From Bacillus sp. RAR_GA_16 (lineage in GTDB: Bacteria > Bacillota > Bacilli > Bacillales > Guptibacillaceae): 64,000 nt of DNA. The notes beneath the pieces are model-generated. The model did not search any database. It saw only the letters and a program-made list of their open reading frames with translations, and was not told where the DNA came from. Position numbers and translations under genes: made by a program. The DNA lies in NCBI RefSeq assembly GCF_020165985.1, contig NZ_JAIUKZ010000015.1, forward strand, positions 558,001 through 622,000. Direction: 5' to 3'. Below, in pieces: positions 8,296 through 16,515 of the stretch. Position 1 is the stretch's first letter. Each line of letters begins with the position of its first letter.

Positions 8296-8946
8296 TTATT
8301 CATTGGTTGATTTCTCAACCAATCGATTAAGTTCTGAGATACGACTTCCCTTAAAGCCTACTCCATCCACGAGTAAAGTAGATGTTTCAGACACATTGTT
8401 CTTATTTGCATAAGCGATGTCCGCTTCTACTGATTTTTTACCAGCCCCACTTTTATACGCTTCTACGACCTTATCCGTTTCTTCTTCACTGACCAAGCCG
8501 CTAAGGGTGTTGGTTAAAAAGGCCAACGTTAATTTGTTTTTTCCATCATGTTGCTCGTCATAAACAACATGATGAAACTGCCAGAAGACGTCATTTCCAA
8601 GTTCATGATAGACCACTTCAGCAAACTCAGCCGCTTTCGTTGAATCCTCATCTAAAAAAGGATAATGGACAAAATAAAATTTCACTTTACCTGTTGCAAT
8701 CAATTTTTCTTGAATCAAAGGAAAAAAAGAGCGATTAAATGATTGACAGGAAGGGCATTTATAATCTCCGAATGCAACCAATTCAACTGGTGCCGTTTCT
8801 TCTCCAAGAACGGGCTGGGATTCTAATTGAAACCCTTTTGTATCAGCAAACGGCTTAAAGCGAAAGCTTATTACCAAAAGAACAAGCACAATTGCTAATA
8901 TGAAGAGAAACCATCTGGCACTACGTTTTAACTTAGGCTTAGCCAC
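8296..8946 (-). CDS. DsbA-family thiol-disulfide oxidoreductase (BdbD-like)
   Basis: A 216-residue protein with an N-terminal membrane anchor (residues about 11-27) and an extracytoplasmic DsbA-type thioredoxin domain. The active site is CPSC in FGDYKCPSCQSF near residue 65, and a helical insertion follows. It should introduce or rearrange disulfides outside the membrane. The GTG start follows AAGGAAG by 7 nt. It sits 4 nt after the DoxX gene, in one operon. No BdbC/DsbB-like partner is adjacent, so DoxX may take the role of quinone-linked partner (inference). Its terminator is interrupted by the IS element. Confidence 0.82.
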   Translation of the reverse strand: MAKPKLKRSARWFLFILAIVLVLLVISFRFKPFADTKGFQLESQPVLGEETAPVELVAFGDYKCPSCQSFNRSFFPLIQEKLIATGKVKFYFVHYPFLDEDSTKAAEFAEVVYHELGNDVFWQFHHVVYDEQHDGKNKLTLAFLTNTLSGLVSEEETDKVVEAYKSGAGKKSVEADIAYANKNNVSETSTLLVDGVGFKGSRISELNRLVEKSTNE

Positions 8947-8950
8947 TCAC

Positions 8951-9370
8951 TCACTTCCTTTTTAATCCTTCCACCTGAAACGACCAGCCTTTTTTCACGA
9001 GGTAGGTGGAAAGGCTATACGGACCGCCACCGCTTAAAAACAATGACAGCGACATTGCCAGAAAAGCAATATCTAATTCATATCCGCCGAGCATACCTGT
9101 GGACCTTTTCACTGTAAGAAGAGCACCAATTAGGATGATAGAGAACATCACGCTAATCAAGCGTGTGCCAATACCTAACACCATGAGTACCCCCCCTGCT
9201 AATTCAATCACAGCAACAACATAAGCAAGAAACCCAAAGATCCCTATCGTTTCAAAGAATGCTACTGTGTTTGCAATACCTTCTGAAAACTTTAAATAAC
9301 CATGAGCAAAAAAAAGCATACCTACGACCAATCGAATTGTTAACAATCCGAGATGGGGATAGGTTTTCAT
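8951..9370 (-). CDS. DoxX family membrane protein
   Basis: About 139 residues with four hydrophobic segments and the DoxX pattern RLVVGMLFFAHGYLKF near the N-terminus, then ELAGGVLMVLGIGTRL. DoxX proteins are small quinone-pool-linked or redox-associated membrane proteins. Two adjacent ATGs follow GGGGAGG; 9370 has the better 7-nt spacing, and 9373 is the alternative. Operon partner of the DsbA-like gene. Confidence 0.82.
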   Translation of the reverse strand: MKTYPHLGLLTIRLVVGMLFFAHGYLKFSEGIANTVAFFETIGIFGFLAYVVAVIELAGGVLMVLGIGTRLISVMFSIILIGALLTVKRSTGMLGGYELDIAFLAMSLSLFLSGGGPYSLSTYLVKKGWSFQVEGLKRK

Positions 9371-9402
9371 CATTGATCCTCCCCAAAAAAATAACATTAT
9401 TT

Positions 9403-9439
9403 GACACCGTTCGACAGAGTCATCTAATTAAACGGTATC
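9403..9439. promoter_or_regulatory. Imperfect dyad upstream of doxX-dsbA
   Basis: GACACCGTT and AACGGTATC form 9-nt arms with one mismatch, separated by 19 nt, just upstream of the doxX start. This is a possible operator for an unidentified redox or envelope regulator. Confidence 0.35.
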
Positions 9440-9479
9440 ATAGGGTCTGGATAGATTGCAAAAGGATTACGACCTATTT

Positions 9480-9929
9480 TTACAGCTTTTGACGTCTCGT
9501 AAGTGTCGAATGACGGATAATTTGGTTAATGACTTCTGAGAATACTAATCCAACAGCAATGGAACCAGAAATCATAAAGGCTTTTGCTGCAAGGTTAATG
9601 GCACTGTTGTAGTCATTTTGAACGAAATTCCGCATCGCATCATACGCGAGTCCACCAGGAACAAGCGGAATAATACCTGCTACGCTGAAAATAATGACCG
9701 GTGTTCGGTACATCTTTGCGAAAACCTGGCTAATCACAGCAATAAAGAAGGAAGCTGTTACCGTGGCCACGACTACATCAATTCCTGACGCTTCCATCAC
9801 ATAATAAATCATCCAACCGCACATACCGACAAACCCACCTTTAATAAGGGAGGATTTGGGGGCATTAAATAACAAGCCGAAAGCTGCACTTGCCACAAAG
9901 CTCGTTAGAATCTGAGCAATAAATGTCAT
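9480..9929 (-). CDS. Threonine/serine exporter family, small subunit (YjjB/ThrE_2-like)
   Basis: A 149-residue protein with four to five membrane segments and the typical IFSVAGIIPLVPGGLAYDAMRNF segment near residue 80. It corresponds to the C-terminal half of ThrE, which in many bacteria is a separate protein. The start at 9929 follows GAAAGGAAG. It lies 15 nt after the large-subunit gene and should form the exporter with it. Confidence 0.82.
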   Translation of the reverse strand: MTFIAQILTSFVASAAFGLLFNAPKSSLIKGGFVGMCGWMIYYVMEASGIDVVVATVTASFFIAVISQVFAKMYRTPVIIFSVAGIIPLVPGGLAYDAMRNFVQNDYNSAINLAAKAFMISGSIAVGLVFSEVINQIIRHSTLTRRQKL

Positions 9930-9944
9930 TACCTTACTTCCTTT

Positions 9945-10706
9945 CTACAAAAATGATACAACAAGTGCAATTCCCGCACCGATCGCAAACGCTGTTAGAA
10001 AAGCCTCCGCTCCTTTTGATAAACCGGAAATGAGATGTCCAGCCATCAAATCCCTTACAGCATTCGTAATTAACAACCCGGGAACAAGTGGCATAACCGA
10101 TCCAATAATAATTTTATCGAGTTGTTCACCTAGTCCTAATGTAACAAATAGGACGGCAAGAAGACCGATAACAAAGGAAGCAAGAAACTCAGAAAAGAAC
10201 TTAATTGGAACAAGTCGATTAAATAACGTAACGCTATAAAATCCGCCTCCGCCTGCAAGTACGGCAGGTACAAAATCATTCCACTGTCCTTCAAACATAA
10301 TTAAGAAACAACCACTAGCGACCGCTGCAGCTACCAATTGTTTTGGAAACGTATATCTCTCTGTCATCTTGTCGAGACGATAAAGCTCATTGTAGGCTTC
10401 TTGAATGGATAGGTCTCCACTACTAATCCGTCTTGAAATGCTATTTACTTTTGTCACCTTATCCAGATCGGTCGTTCGATCCGAGATCCGAATCAGTTGC
10501 GTTTTAGAAGGCTCAGGACCTTCGATTGAAAAAATAATACCTGTAGGTGTTACGTAACTATTCGAATGAGCTGCCCCATAAGCGTCCGCTATTCGCGTCA
10601 TCGTATCTTCTACCCGATACGTTTCTCCGCCGTTTTGGAGCATAACCTTTCCCGCTAGTAGACACACTTGAATAATGTCATACGCATAACTCGTTTGATT
10701 TTCCAT
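9945..10706 (-). CDS. Threonine/serine exporter family, large subunit (YjjP/ThrE-like)
   Basis: A 253-residue protein: an N-terminal soluble domain (GETYRVEDTMTRIADAYG near residue 27, VTPTGIIFSI near 50), then five hydrophobic segments with the conserved GSVMPLVPGLLITNAVRDLMAGHL. This matches the N-terminal part of ThrE (formerly DUF1212), which exports threonine and serine. AGGAG stands 6 nt before the ATG at 10706; an extension to 10748 lacks a site. Confidence 0.83.
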   Translation of the reverse strand: MENQTSYAYDIIQVCLLAGKVMLQNGGETYRVEDTMTRIADAYGAAHSNSYVTPTGIIFSIEGPEPSKTQLIRISDRTTDLDKVTKVNSISRRISSGDLSIQEAYNELYRLDKMTERYTFPKQLVAAAVASGCFLIMFEGQWNDFVPAVLAGGGGFYSVTLFNRLVPIKFFSEFLASFVIGLLAVLFVTLGLGEQLDKIIIGSVMPLVPGLLITNAVRDLMAGHLISGLSKGAEAFLTAFAIGAGIALVVSFL

Positions 10707-10840
10707 ACCTCGCTCCTGACAAGCATAAAATAATCGTATTGATGACACTTAGTTTATATGAATCTGCTAGTGATTATCAAATATTAACAAGATGGAAGTC
10801 TATCTCTTTCTTTCCAGCATGACGATATGCGAGAGGAGAA

Positions 10841-10872
10841 GAAAAAATAGCGCGGGCTGAGCCTGCGCTATT
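10841..10872 (-). terminator. Terminator of the TPR-like gene
   Basis: AATAGCGC (10846-10853) pairs with GCGCTATT (10865-10872) and the T run follows on the minus strand. The gene's own stop codon lies in the stem. Confidence 0.8.
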
Positions 10873-12253
10873 GTTGGGAAATTCTTTGCATCTGTGAGTA
10901 TATGGACATGTACGTATTGGACTCTTCTACTTTTCCCATTTCACGATAAACCTTTGTTAACCATTGCACTGGAGTTGGATCTGTTGGATGTAGCTCCATT
11001 TCCCAATCAAAGCAAGTTATGGCTTCATCATATTGCTTCATTTTGTGATAAAGCTTTCCTAGCTGAAATTGCTTATCTGGATCGTCCTGGATCTCGACCA
11101 TTGTTTGCACAGTGGATAAAATGGATAAATCCTGGTTTTTCTCCATAAAAGGCTTCACCCAGCTATAAACGTAGCTTAAACCAAATTCATGTAGCATTCT
11201 TGGGATAAGCGCATGGAGCAAACCGTCCAGGTAAGAGCGGTTGTCCTTATGTTCAAGCAAACTTTGGAGTGATGTGAATTCAATAGACGAAATCGGGATA
11301 CTTTCATCTTGAAACGTTTGGAGTAAAAGTTCATATTCACTTTCAGAGATCCATCCCTGTCTTTGTGATAGTAAATGAATCGCTTCGCTTATTTTGTTTA
11401 GATACATAAGGGCTTCAAAGGCATTTTTTCTGAGTGGTAAATGGTGAGGCGCTTCAGCATACATTAACCAAAGCAAACGGGCTCTTTCAGATTCTGAGAG
11501 CAATACATGTATAAGTTTTTGTGGATCAACGTCCTCGTCAACAGAAGACTGGAGATAAAGATGGAGTCGTAATGCGGATAGGTCATACAATCGTTTTTCT
11601 TTACCATAAAGCGATTCAAGATAAGTCTGATTCGACTTCAAATCATCGAAAGCCTGAATTTCAGCAAACAGAGGGTCTGCCTTTACAAGTTCATCGTGAT
11701 TTCCTTCATATATACTACGAATCGTTTGATATTCTAATTTGCGCGCCAGTTCGAGCGCCCATTTATTTGTCGGTTCATAATGAAGCATGGTCGCTAAAAT
11801 TTGAAACGCTAGGCGCATTTGTCCATTTCGGCGATAATCGTAGAAGTGCTTTCGCATTAACTTAATAATCGTTTCTTTTGAAAGGAATGAGTCAAAATAA
11901 GAGAAGATCAAAGAAGTTTCTTGAGGGGTGTAACGGTTTTGTACTGATTGAAAGACTTGCTTTGTGGATTTAAGAAGAAAAGTTCGATCAGATAAAAAAT
12001 GATCAATAAGCGGATGTGATGCTTGAAGAACGATCCCTTTCTGAAATGCTTTCTCGATGAGAGAATCACTCTTGACTTCAGCCGTTTTGCCTGTAATAAA
12101 CTCATCTTTATAGAAAAAAAGATAGAATTTACTTCCGTTCGCCTTCTCTGCTTCAAGAATTTTCATTCTGTGATGAATCGCAAGGCGTTCAACACGTAAT
12201 TGGACTTGTCGTTGATTCGAGATGACAGTAACACTTTGAGGTTGCTCGATCAT
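10868..12253 (-). CDS. Hypothetical protein with C-terminal TPR-like repeats
   Basis: 461 residues, function not recognised. The N-terminal 70 residues look like a beta-rich module (VTVISNQRQVQLRVERLAIH, then FYLFFYKDEFITG). The rest is helical and the last 70 residues resemble tetratricopeptide repeats (KLYHKMKQYDEAITCFDWEMELHPTD would be one, near residues 398-423). No signal peptide or membrane segment is seen, so it is probably a cytoplasmic scaffold or adaptor. The ATG follows GGGAGGG by 6 nt. It is a single-gene unit, and its stop lies inside the terminator stem. Confidence 0.6.
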   Translation of the reverse strand: MIEQPQSVTVISNQRQVQLRVERLAIHHRMKILEAEKANGSKFYLFFYKDEFITGKTAEVKSDSLIEKAFQKGIVLQASHPLIDHFLSDRTFLLKSTKQVFQSVQNRYTPQETSLIFSYFDSFLSKETIIKLMRKHFYDYRRNGQMRLAFQILATMLHYEPTNKWALELARKLEYQTIRSIYEGNHDELVKADPLFAEIQAFDDLKSNQTYLESLYGKEKRLYDLSALRLHLYLQSSVDEDVDPQKLIHVLLSESERARLLWLMYAEAPHHLPLRKNAFEALMYLNKISEAIHLLSQRQGWISESEYELLLQTFQDESIPISSIEFTSLQSLLEHKDNRSYLDGLLHALIPRMLHEFGLSYVYSWVKPFMEKNQDLSILSTVQTMVEIQDDPDKQFQLGKLYHKMKQYDEAITCFDWEMELHPTDPTPVQWLTKVYREMGKVEESNTYMSIYSQMQRISQQ

Positions 12254-12410
12254 TGAAATCCCTCCCGGGCAGAGCTGAATTTGATACCTTCCACCTCTAT
12301 TCTACCACTCTGTTGCACAGGAATAAAGCGAACAATTCTTCCCTGCCTCTCGAGATCCCTACTATTCTATTCCAAGAGAGCCAGGCCTCCCTTTTCTTAT
12401 ACCTTTCCTT

Positions 12411-13346
12411 CTATTTTTTTCTTAGCCAGCCTGATACTAGCTGCTTTATTTCGGGATCAATCGGTTGCTTCACTTGATTTTTATAATCATTCATAATACT
12501 CGAGAACCGATTAGGCACCTCTGTTTTCCGCAATAAATGGGTTACCTCAGGAATAATATGACTTTCACATTCCCCTTTTACAAGGTTACACACAACTTCT
12601 GCCTGTTCGCATTTAACCTGAACGTCTTTCATACCCGTTATGGTTATCACAGGACAGTCTATTTTTTTAAAATATTCACGAACGTCAAAGTGTTCGTGTT
12701 CTCTGTTTCATTTTGCATTTATTTTCTGACCATTATAGCGAATGACAGCCGCATCTGTATCTTTAATTCTCTTCGTCAATTTTTCATTCATTTTATCGAG
12801 CTTTTGATCAGCTTTCATTAATCGAAGCAACCACCCTTGAAAACCGCCAATCGTTTGCATATCTCTTTTCATTTCTTCTCGCTGCCAGGCTGTGGTATCA
12901 CCAAGGGGCTCTGCAGATGGAGATAAAAGAATCATCCCCTGTACTGGCACATGATCATGGACTACCGGCGCTACTAAGCAACCTTCACTATGACCCAGAA
13001 GAAAGATTCGGTTTTCATCAATGCATCTATGAGATTTAACAAAATGAACAACAGCTACAGCGTCTTTAATAAAATCAAAAAATCCCGCTTTATAATAATC
13101 TCCTTTACTCTTACCGATTCCACGTTTATCATAACGAATCGTTGCAAAACCCTCTTCATTCGCAAGTGCTGTCATTTCTTTAAATGTATTGATTTTAAGT
13201 TTTTTTGCATTCTCATCACGATCAACAGGGCCACTGCCATGAATCATAATAATAGCAGGATACTTCTCCTTACTTCCAGAAGGTAAAGAGAGAGTCGCAC
13301 TAATTTCATTCTCACTTTCAATGATTACATCACATTCTGCCATCAT
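12411..13346 (-). pseudogene. Alpha/beta hydrolase interrupted by an in-frame UGA
   Basis: The N-terminal 212 codons carry an alpha/beta-hydrolase fold: MIHGSGPVDRDEN (oxyanion region), RYDKRGIGKSKGDY, and the nucleophile elbow LLGHSEG. The frame stops at TGA 12710-12708 and continues unshifted for another 99 codons: HFDVREYFKKIDCPVITITG, then KDVQV (acid region), and EVTHLLRK with the catalytic histidine. Homologues have a Trp-like position here, so TGG to TGA is likely. AAGGAG precedes two ATGs (13346, 13343). Unless UGA is read through, the enzyme lacks its acid and histidine residues. Confidence 0.8.
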
Positions 13347-13662
13347 CACAACTCCTTTTTATACAGGATCAGTAGCCTTCGTACGGTGTTCTTACATTAT
13401 ACCTTACTTGTTGACTCTATTTGTTATATTTTATGATGTTAGAATATCTAACATCAACAACCACTAGTTACAACTTAAACATGTATAATTGATTTTTGTG
13501 CAACAGATTCTAACGTCATGTCGTTATTGTCAGAAAATACCGTATTTTTTCCATTTTTTTAAAAAAAGATGTCTTGCTCGCGTTAGATTCTGAACAAATA
13601 AGGGAAGTGTGATACTATCTCTCATTCCTCTTTCCTAAATCTTATATAGAAGGGAAATACAT
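13347..13662. other. Regulatory intergenic region upstream of the second AGCS gene
   Basis: 316 bp without a gene. It holds the dyad at 13434-13456, two further GTTAGA/TCTAAC half-sites (13509-13514 and 13582-13587), an AT-rich stretch, and a weak promoter TTCTGA-N17-GATACT (13588-13616) ahead of the symporter. No riboswitch or T-box was recognised. Confidence 0.45.
13434..13456. promoter_or_regulatory. Perfect dyad operator candidate
   Basis: TGATGTTAGA-ATA-TCTAACATCA: 10-bp perfect arms with a 3-nt spacer. TCTAACGTCA recurs at 13509-13518 and GTTAGA at 13582-13587 on the candidate -35. The binding protein is unknown. Confidence 0.5.
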
Positions 13663-15081
13663 ATGGATATTTTAAAAACAATTGTTGATGCTGGTAACGA
13701 ACTTGTCTGGTCGAACCTTTTAATTGTTATTCTCATTGGAGTCGGTTTGTACTTTACAATCCGCTCTCGCTTTGTTCAATTTCGTCTGTTTGGCGAAATG
13801 TTCCATGTACTAGCTGAAAAAGATACAATGAAAGGACGAAAAAATTCCGTATCGAGTTTACAAGCTTTCTTTATTAGTACTGCGTCCCGTGTTGGTACTG
13901 GTAACCTTGCAGGTGTCGCTTCTGCTGTTAGTATCGGTGGGCCAGGTGCTGTCTTTTGGATGTGGATTATTGCCCTCCTCGGTTCAGCAAGTGGGTTCGT
14001 AGAAAGTACGCTCGCACAAATATATAAAGTTCGTGATGGCGATGACTTCAGAGGTGGACCTGCCTATTATATGCAGCGTGCGCTAAATGCTAGATGGTTA
14101 GGGATCATATTTGCTGTCTTAATTACATTCAGTTTCGGTCTTGTATTTAACTCTGTTCAATCAAATACGATTGCCCTTGCCTTTGAAAATTCATTCGATG
14201 TAAACCGATGGGTATTGGGTGCAATCTTGACCGTTGCAACTGCCATTATTATTTTCGGTGGTGTTCGACGAATTGCAGTTGTTTCTCAGATTATTGTTCC
14301 GATCATGGCAGGTATTTATGTTCTTGTTGCTGCTTATGTTCTGATCGTAAACTTTACTGAAATCCCAGCTATGATCGCTCTTATCTTCCAACATGCCTTT
14401 GGATTTAAGGAAGTGACAGGTGGAGGAGTTGGTGCTGCCATGCTTCTAGGTATTAAGCGCGGTCTTTTCTCTAACGAAGCAGGTATGGGTAGTGCTCCAA
14501 ACGCTGCTGCTACTGCCGATGTCTCTCACCCAGTTAAACAAGGTCTTATTCAAGCACTTGGAGTATTCGTAGATACATTACTTATCGCAACAGCTACAGC
14601 CTTTATGATTCTAATGTCCGACGGTTATGTTGATTCTAAACTCGACGGTGTACAACTTACACAAGAAGCAATGAACCAGCATCTAGGTAGCGGTGCCGGC
14701 ATATTTGTCGCCGTAGCCGTTTTGTTATTTGCTTTTAGCTCAATTATCGGAAACTATTATTATGGTGAAACAAATATTGAATTTATTAAATCAAGCAAAA
14801 CTGCCCTTCTCATCTATCGCCTTGCCGTATTAGCTATGGTTATGTTTGGTGCAAAAGCTGGATTTGGTATCGTATGGGGCATGGCTGACCTTTCCATGGG
14901 TCTCATGGCGCTTCTTAACTTAATTGTCATTTCAATTATTGGTAAAGTTGCCTTTGTGGCCCTTAAAGATTATCGTGATCAGCGTAAAGCGGGGAAAGAT
15001 CCACAATTTTATGCTGATACCATTAAAGGATTAAAATCAGATATTTGGACGAATAAGCCCGTGAAAGACAAGTCCAACTAA
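13663..15081 (+). CDS. Sodium:alanine/glycine symporter (AGCS family, AlsT-like)
   Basis: A 472-residue transporter with family signatures GTGNLAGVASAVSIGGPGAVFWMWI near residue 82, RGGPAYYM near 125, and KRGLFSNEAGMGSAPNAAATADVSHP near 266. It imports a neutral amino acid (alanine, glycine or glutamine in known members) with sodium. The ATG follows GAAGGGAAA. The protein is longer at the C-terminus than the gene at 2172 (charged tail). Several repeats of GTTAGA lie upstream, so a dedicated regulator is likely. A large terminator follows. Confidence 0.87.
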   Translation: MDILKTIVDAGNELVWSNLLIVILIGVGLYFTIRSRFVQFRLFGEMFHVLAEKDTMKGRKNSVSSLQAFFISTASRVGTGNLAGVASAVSIGGPGAVFWMWIIALLGSASGFVESTLAQIYKVRDGDDFRGGPAYYMQRALNARWLGIIFAVLITFSFGLVFNSVQSNTIALAFENSFDVNRWVLGAILTVATAIIIFGGVRRIAVVSQIIVPIMAGIYVLVAAYVLIVNFTEIPAMIALIFQHAFGFKEVTGGGVGAAMLLGIKRGLFSNEAGMGSAPNAAATADVSHPVKQGLIQALGVFVDTLLIATATAFMILMSDGYVDSKLDGVQLTQEAMNQHLGSGAGIFVAVAVLLFAFSSIIGNYYYGETNIEFIKSSKTALLIYRLAVLAMVMFGAKAGFGIVWGMADLSMGLMALLNLIVISIIGKVAFVALKDYRDQRKAGKDPQFYADTIKGLKSDIWTNKPVKDKSN

Positions 15082-15093
15082 ATTACTATTTTT

Positions 15094-15148
15094 ACCCCAT
15101 GAAGCAATTGCCTGTTTGGCAACTCCTTTCATGGGGTATTTTTTTTAT
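15094..15148 (+). terminator. Terminator of the AGCS gene
   Basis: ACCCCATGAA (15094-15103) pairs with TTCATGGGGT (15128-15137), with an inner GCAATTGCC-type foldback, then eight T. The 3' arm overlaps a sigma-B-type promoter. Confidence 0.8.
15114..15139 (+). promoter_or_regulatory. Sigma-B-type promoter for csbD
   Basis: GTTTGG (15114-15119), 14-nt spacer, GGGTAT (15134-15139). The consensus is GTTTAA-N12-14-GGGWAW. The -10 is perfect, the -35 has 4 of 6. CsbD genes are known members of the sigma-B regulon. Confidence 0.65.
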
Positions 15149-15175
15149 AGAAACACGAAAGGAGCGGTATTATTT

Positions 15176-15349
15176 ATGAGTAACAATAAAGGGCTAAGTG
15201 ACAAAGTAAAAGGTGCTGTTTCCAAGACAAAAGGTGAAGTAAAAGATCAGGTTGGCAATGCAAAAAACGATCATCGACTTCAAGAAGAAGGAAAGCGCGA
15301 TAAGGCGAAAGGCGATTTCCAGGATCGTAAAGGAAATTTAAAAAGCTAA
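15176..15349 (+). CDS. csbD: CsbD family general stress protein
   Basis: 57 residues, hydrophilic, rich in Lys, Asp and Gly, with the CsbD pattern LSDKVKGAVSKTKGEVKDQVG followed by a second, related half (RDKAKGDFQDRKGNLK). Members are abundant, intrinsically flexible stress proteins of unknown mechanism, sigma-B controlled in Bacillus. The ATG at 15176 follows AAAGGAG by 11 nt; a longer frame back to 15116 runs through the terminator and is not credible. Confidence 0.85.
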   Translation: MSNNKGLSDKVKGAVSKTKGEVKDQVGNAKNDHRLQEEGKRDKAKGDFQDRKGNLKS

Positions 15350-15356
15350 AGAAAAC

Positions 15357-15394
15357 CTAAAAAAGAAAGGAGAGCCCCCTCTCCTTTCTTTTTT
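15357..15394. terminator. Bidirectional terminator csbD / yceH
   Basis: AAAGAAAGGAGAG-CCCC-CTCTCCTTTCTTT with flanking A and T runs, between two convergent genes. Confidence 0.9.
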
Positions 15395-15396
15395 AG

Positions 15397-16497
15397 TTAA
15401 GATTGATTTGATTGATTCCCAAGCTTCTTCATATTGTCCTGAAGTTCTAAAATACGCTTCGTACCTTCTTCACGTAAACGTTTATTTTCGTCCTCGATTG
15501 CTCGTGTTTCTTCCATCCCTTTAACAATCGTGTTCCAAGATTCTTCGATCGTTTCGATTTTCACACTTGGTCTTCCTGATAGTTTTGCAATTTCTACACT
15601 TTGATTCGAGATATTTTGAGCATTGTTTTTCAACATTTCATTTGTTCGACGATCTAGCTCATTCATAGAATCTGCTACAAGCTTTTGACGTTTGGCTGTG
15701 ACGGCTTGAATGACGCCATTTTTAAAAACCGGAATGGTAATAATGAATGCTGAATTAATCTTTCCAATAAGCTTTGTATTACCTCGCTGAAGAAGACGGA
15801 TCTGCGGAGCCGTTTGGATGGCAACCATTCTCGCCATTTCTAGATCATAAATTCGTTCTTCAAGCGTTTGAATGGCATTATTAAGTGTGTTTAGTTCCAT
15901 CTGCGCCATCTGATCTCCAGCATTCACTTTTTGTTGGATAGCTGGTACTTTGTCTTGTAGCTCTTCAAGCTTAATCTGTCCCGCAACAACGTATTTTTCT
16001 AGTTCTACATAATAGTTGAGGTTATGCTGATACATCTCATCTAACGTGCCCGTTGATCGAGCCATTTCATCTTTGTATTTTGAAATTTCAACGTGTACTT
16101 TTTCAATTTCTCCACCAAGCGTTTGATACTTGCCGAAAATCTTTTCAACCATATCGTTTCCTTTTTTAAAAAACTTCGAAAGAAACCCTGATTTTGGTTC
16201 TTCAAAATCCTTTTTATCGAAACGATCCATGATTTTTCCAAGCTGCTTTAACATTTGACCTGAATCTGTCACGCTTGTTGTCCGCATCATCGATAGGATT
16301 TTATCGGAAAATTTCGAGATCTCAACGGCCGGTTCCTTACCAAATTCAAGTAAAGCCATCTGGTCTCTTACATCAATCTCACCAGCAAGCTTCTGAACTT
16401 CTTGTTCCTCCCGAAGCTTCAGACGTACATCTTCTGCCTTTGCTTCAGTAATTTCTTCATTTTTATCAAGCGTTGTTAAACCTGTTTCATTGGTCAT
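15397..16497 (-). CDS. yceH: Toxic anion resistance protein (TelA family), YceH
   Basis: 366 residues, almost wholly alpha-helical with coiled-coil stretches (residues about 125-215 and 330-366), the TelA architecture. The TelA signature region TAPQIRLLQRGNTKLIGKINSAF lies near 230. TelA is linked to tellurite and other oxyanion or antimicrobial resistance; its biochemical role is unknown. It is the last gene of the Ter locus, 18 nt after yceG, matching the B. subtilis yceG-yceH order. The ATG follows GGGAGTG. Confidence 0.9.
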   Translation of the reverse strand: MTNETGLTTLDKNEEITEAKAEDVRLKLREEQEVQKLAGEIDVRDQMALLEFGKEPAVEISKFSDKILSMMRTTSVTDSGQMLKQLGKIMDRFDKKDFEEPKSGFLSKFFKKGNDMVEKIFGKYQTLGGEIEKVHVEISKYKDEMARSTGTLDEMYQHNLNYYVELEKYVVAGQIKLEELQDKVPAIQQKVNAGDQMAQMELNTLNNAIQTLEERIYDLEMARMVAIQTAPQIRLLQRGNTKLIGKINSAFIITIPVFKNGVIQAVTAKRQKLVADSMNELDRRTNEMLKNNAQNISNQSVEIAKLSGRPSVKIETIEESWNTIVKGMEETRAIEDENKRLREEGTKRILELQDNMKKLGNQSNQS

Positions 16498-16515
16498 TGA
16501 CGTTCACTCCCATGT

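Noticed and set aside
13528-13544. TnrA box upstream of the second AGCS gene (TGTCAGAAAATACCGTA)
   Set aside because: Left half fits TGTNANA, but the right half misses three conserved bases.
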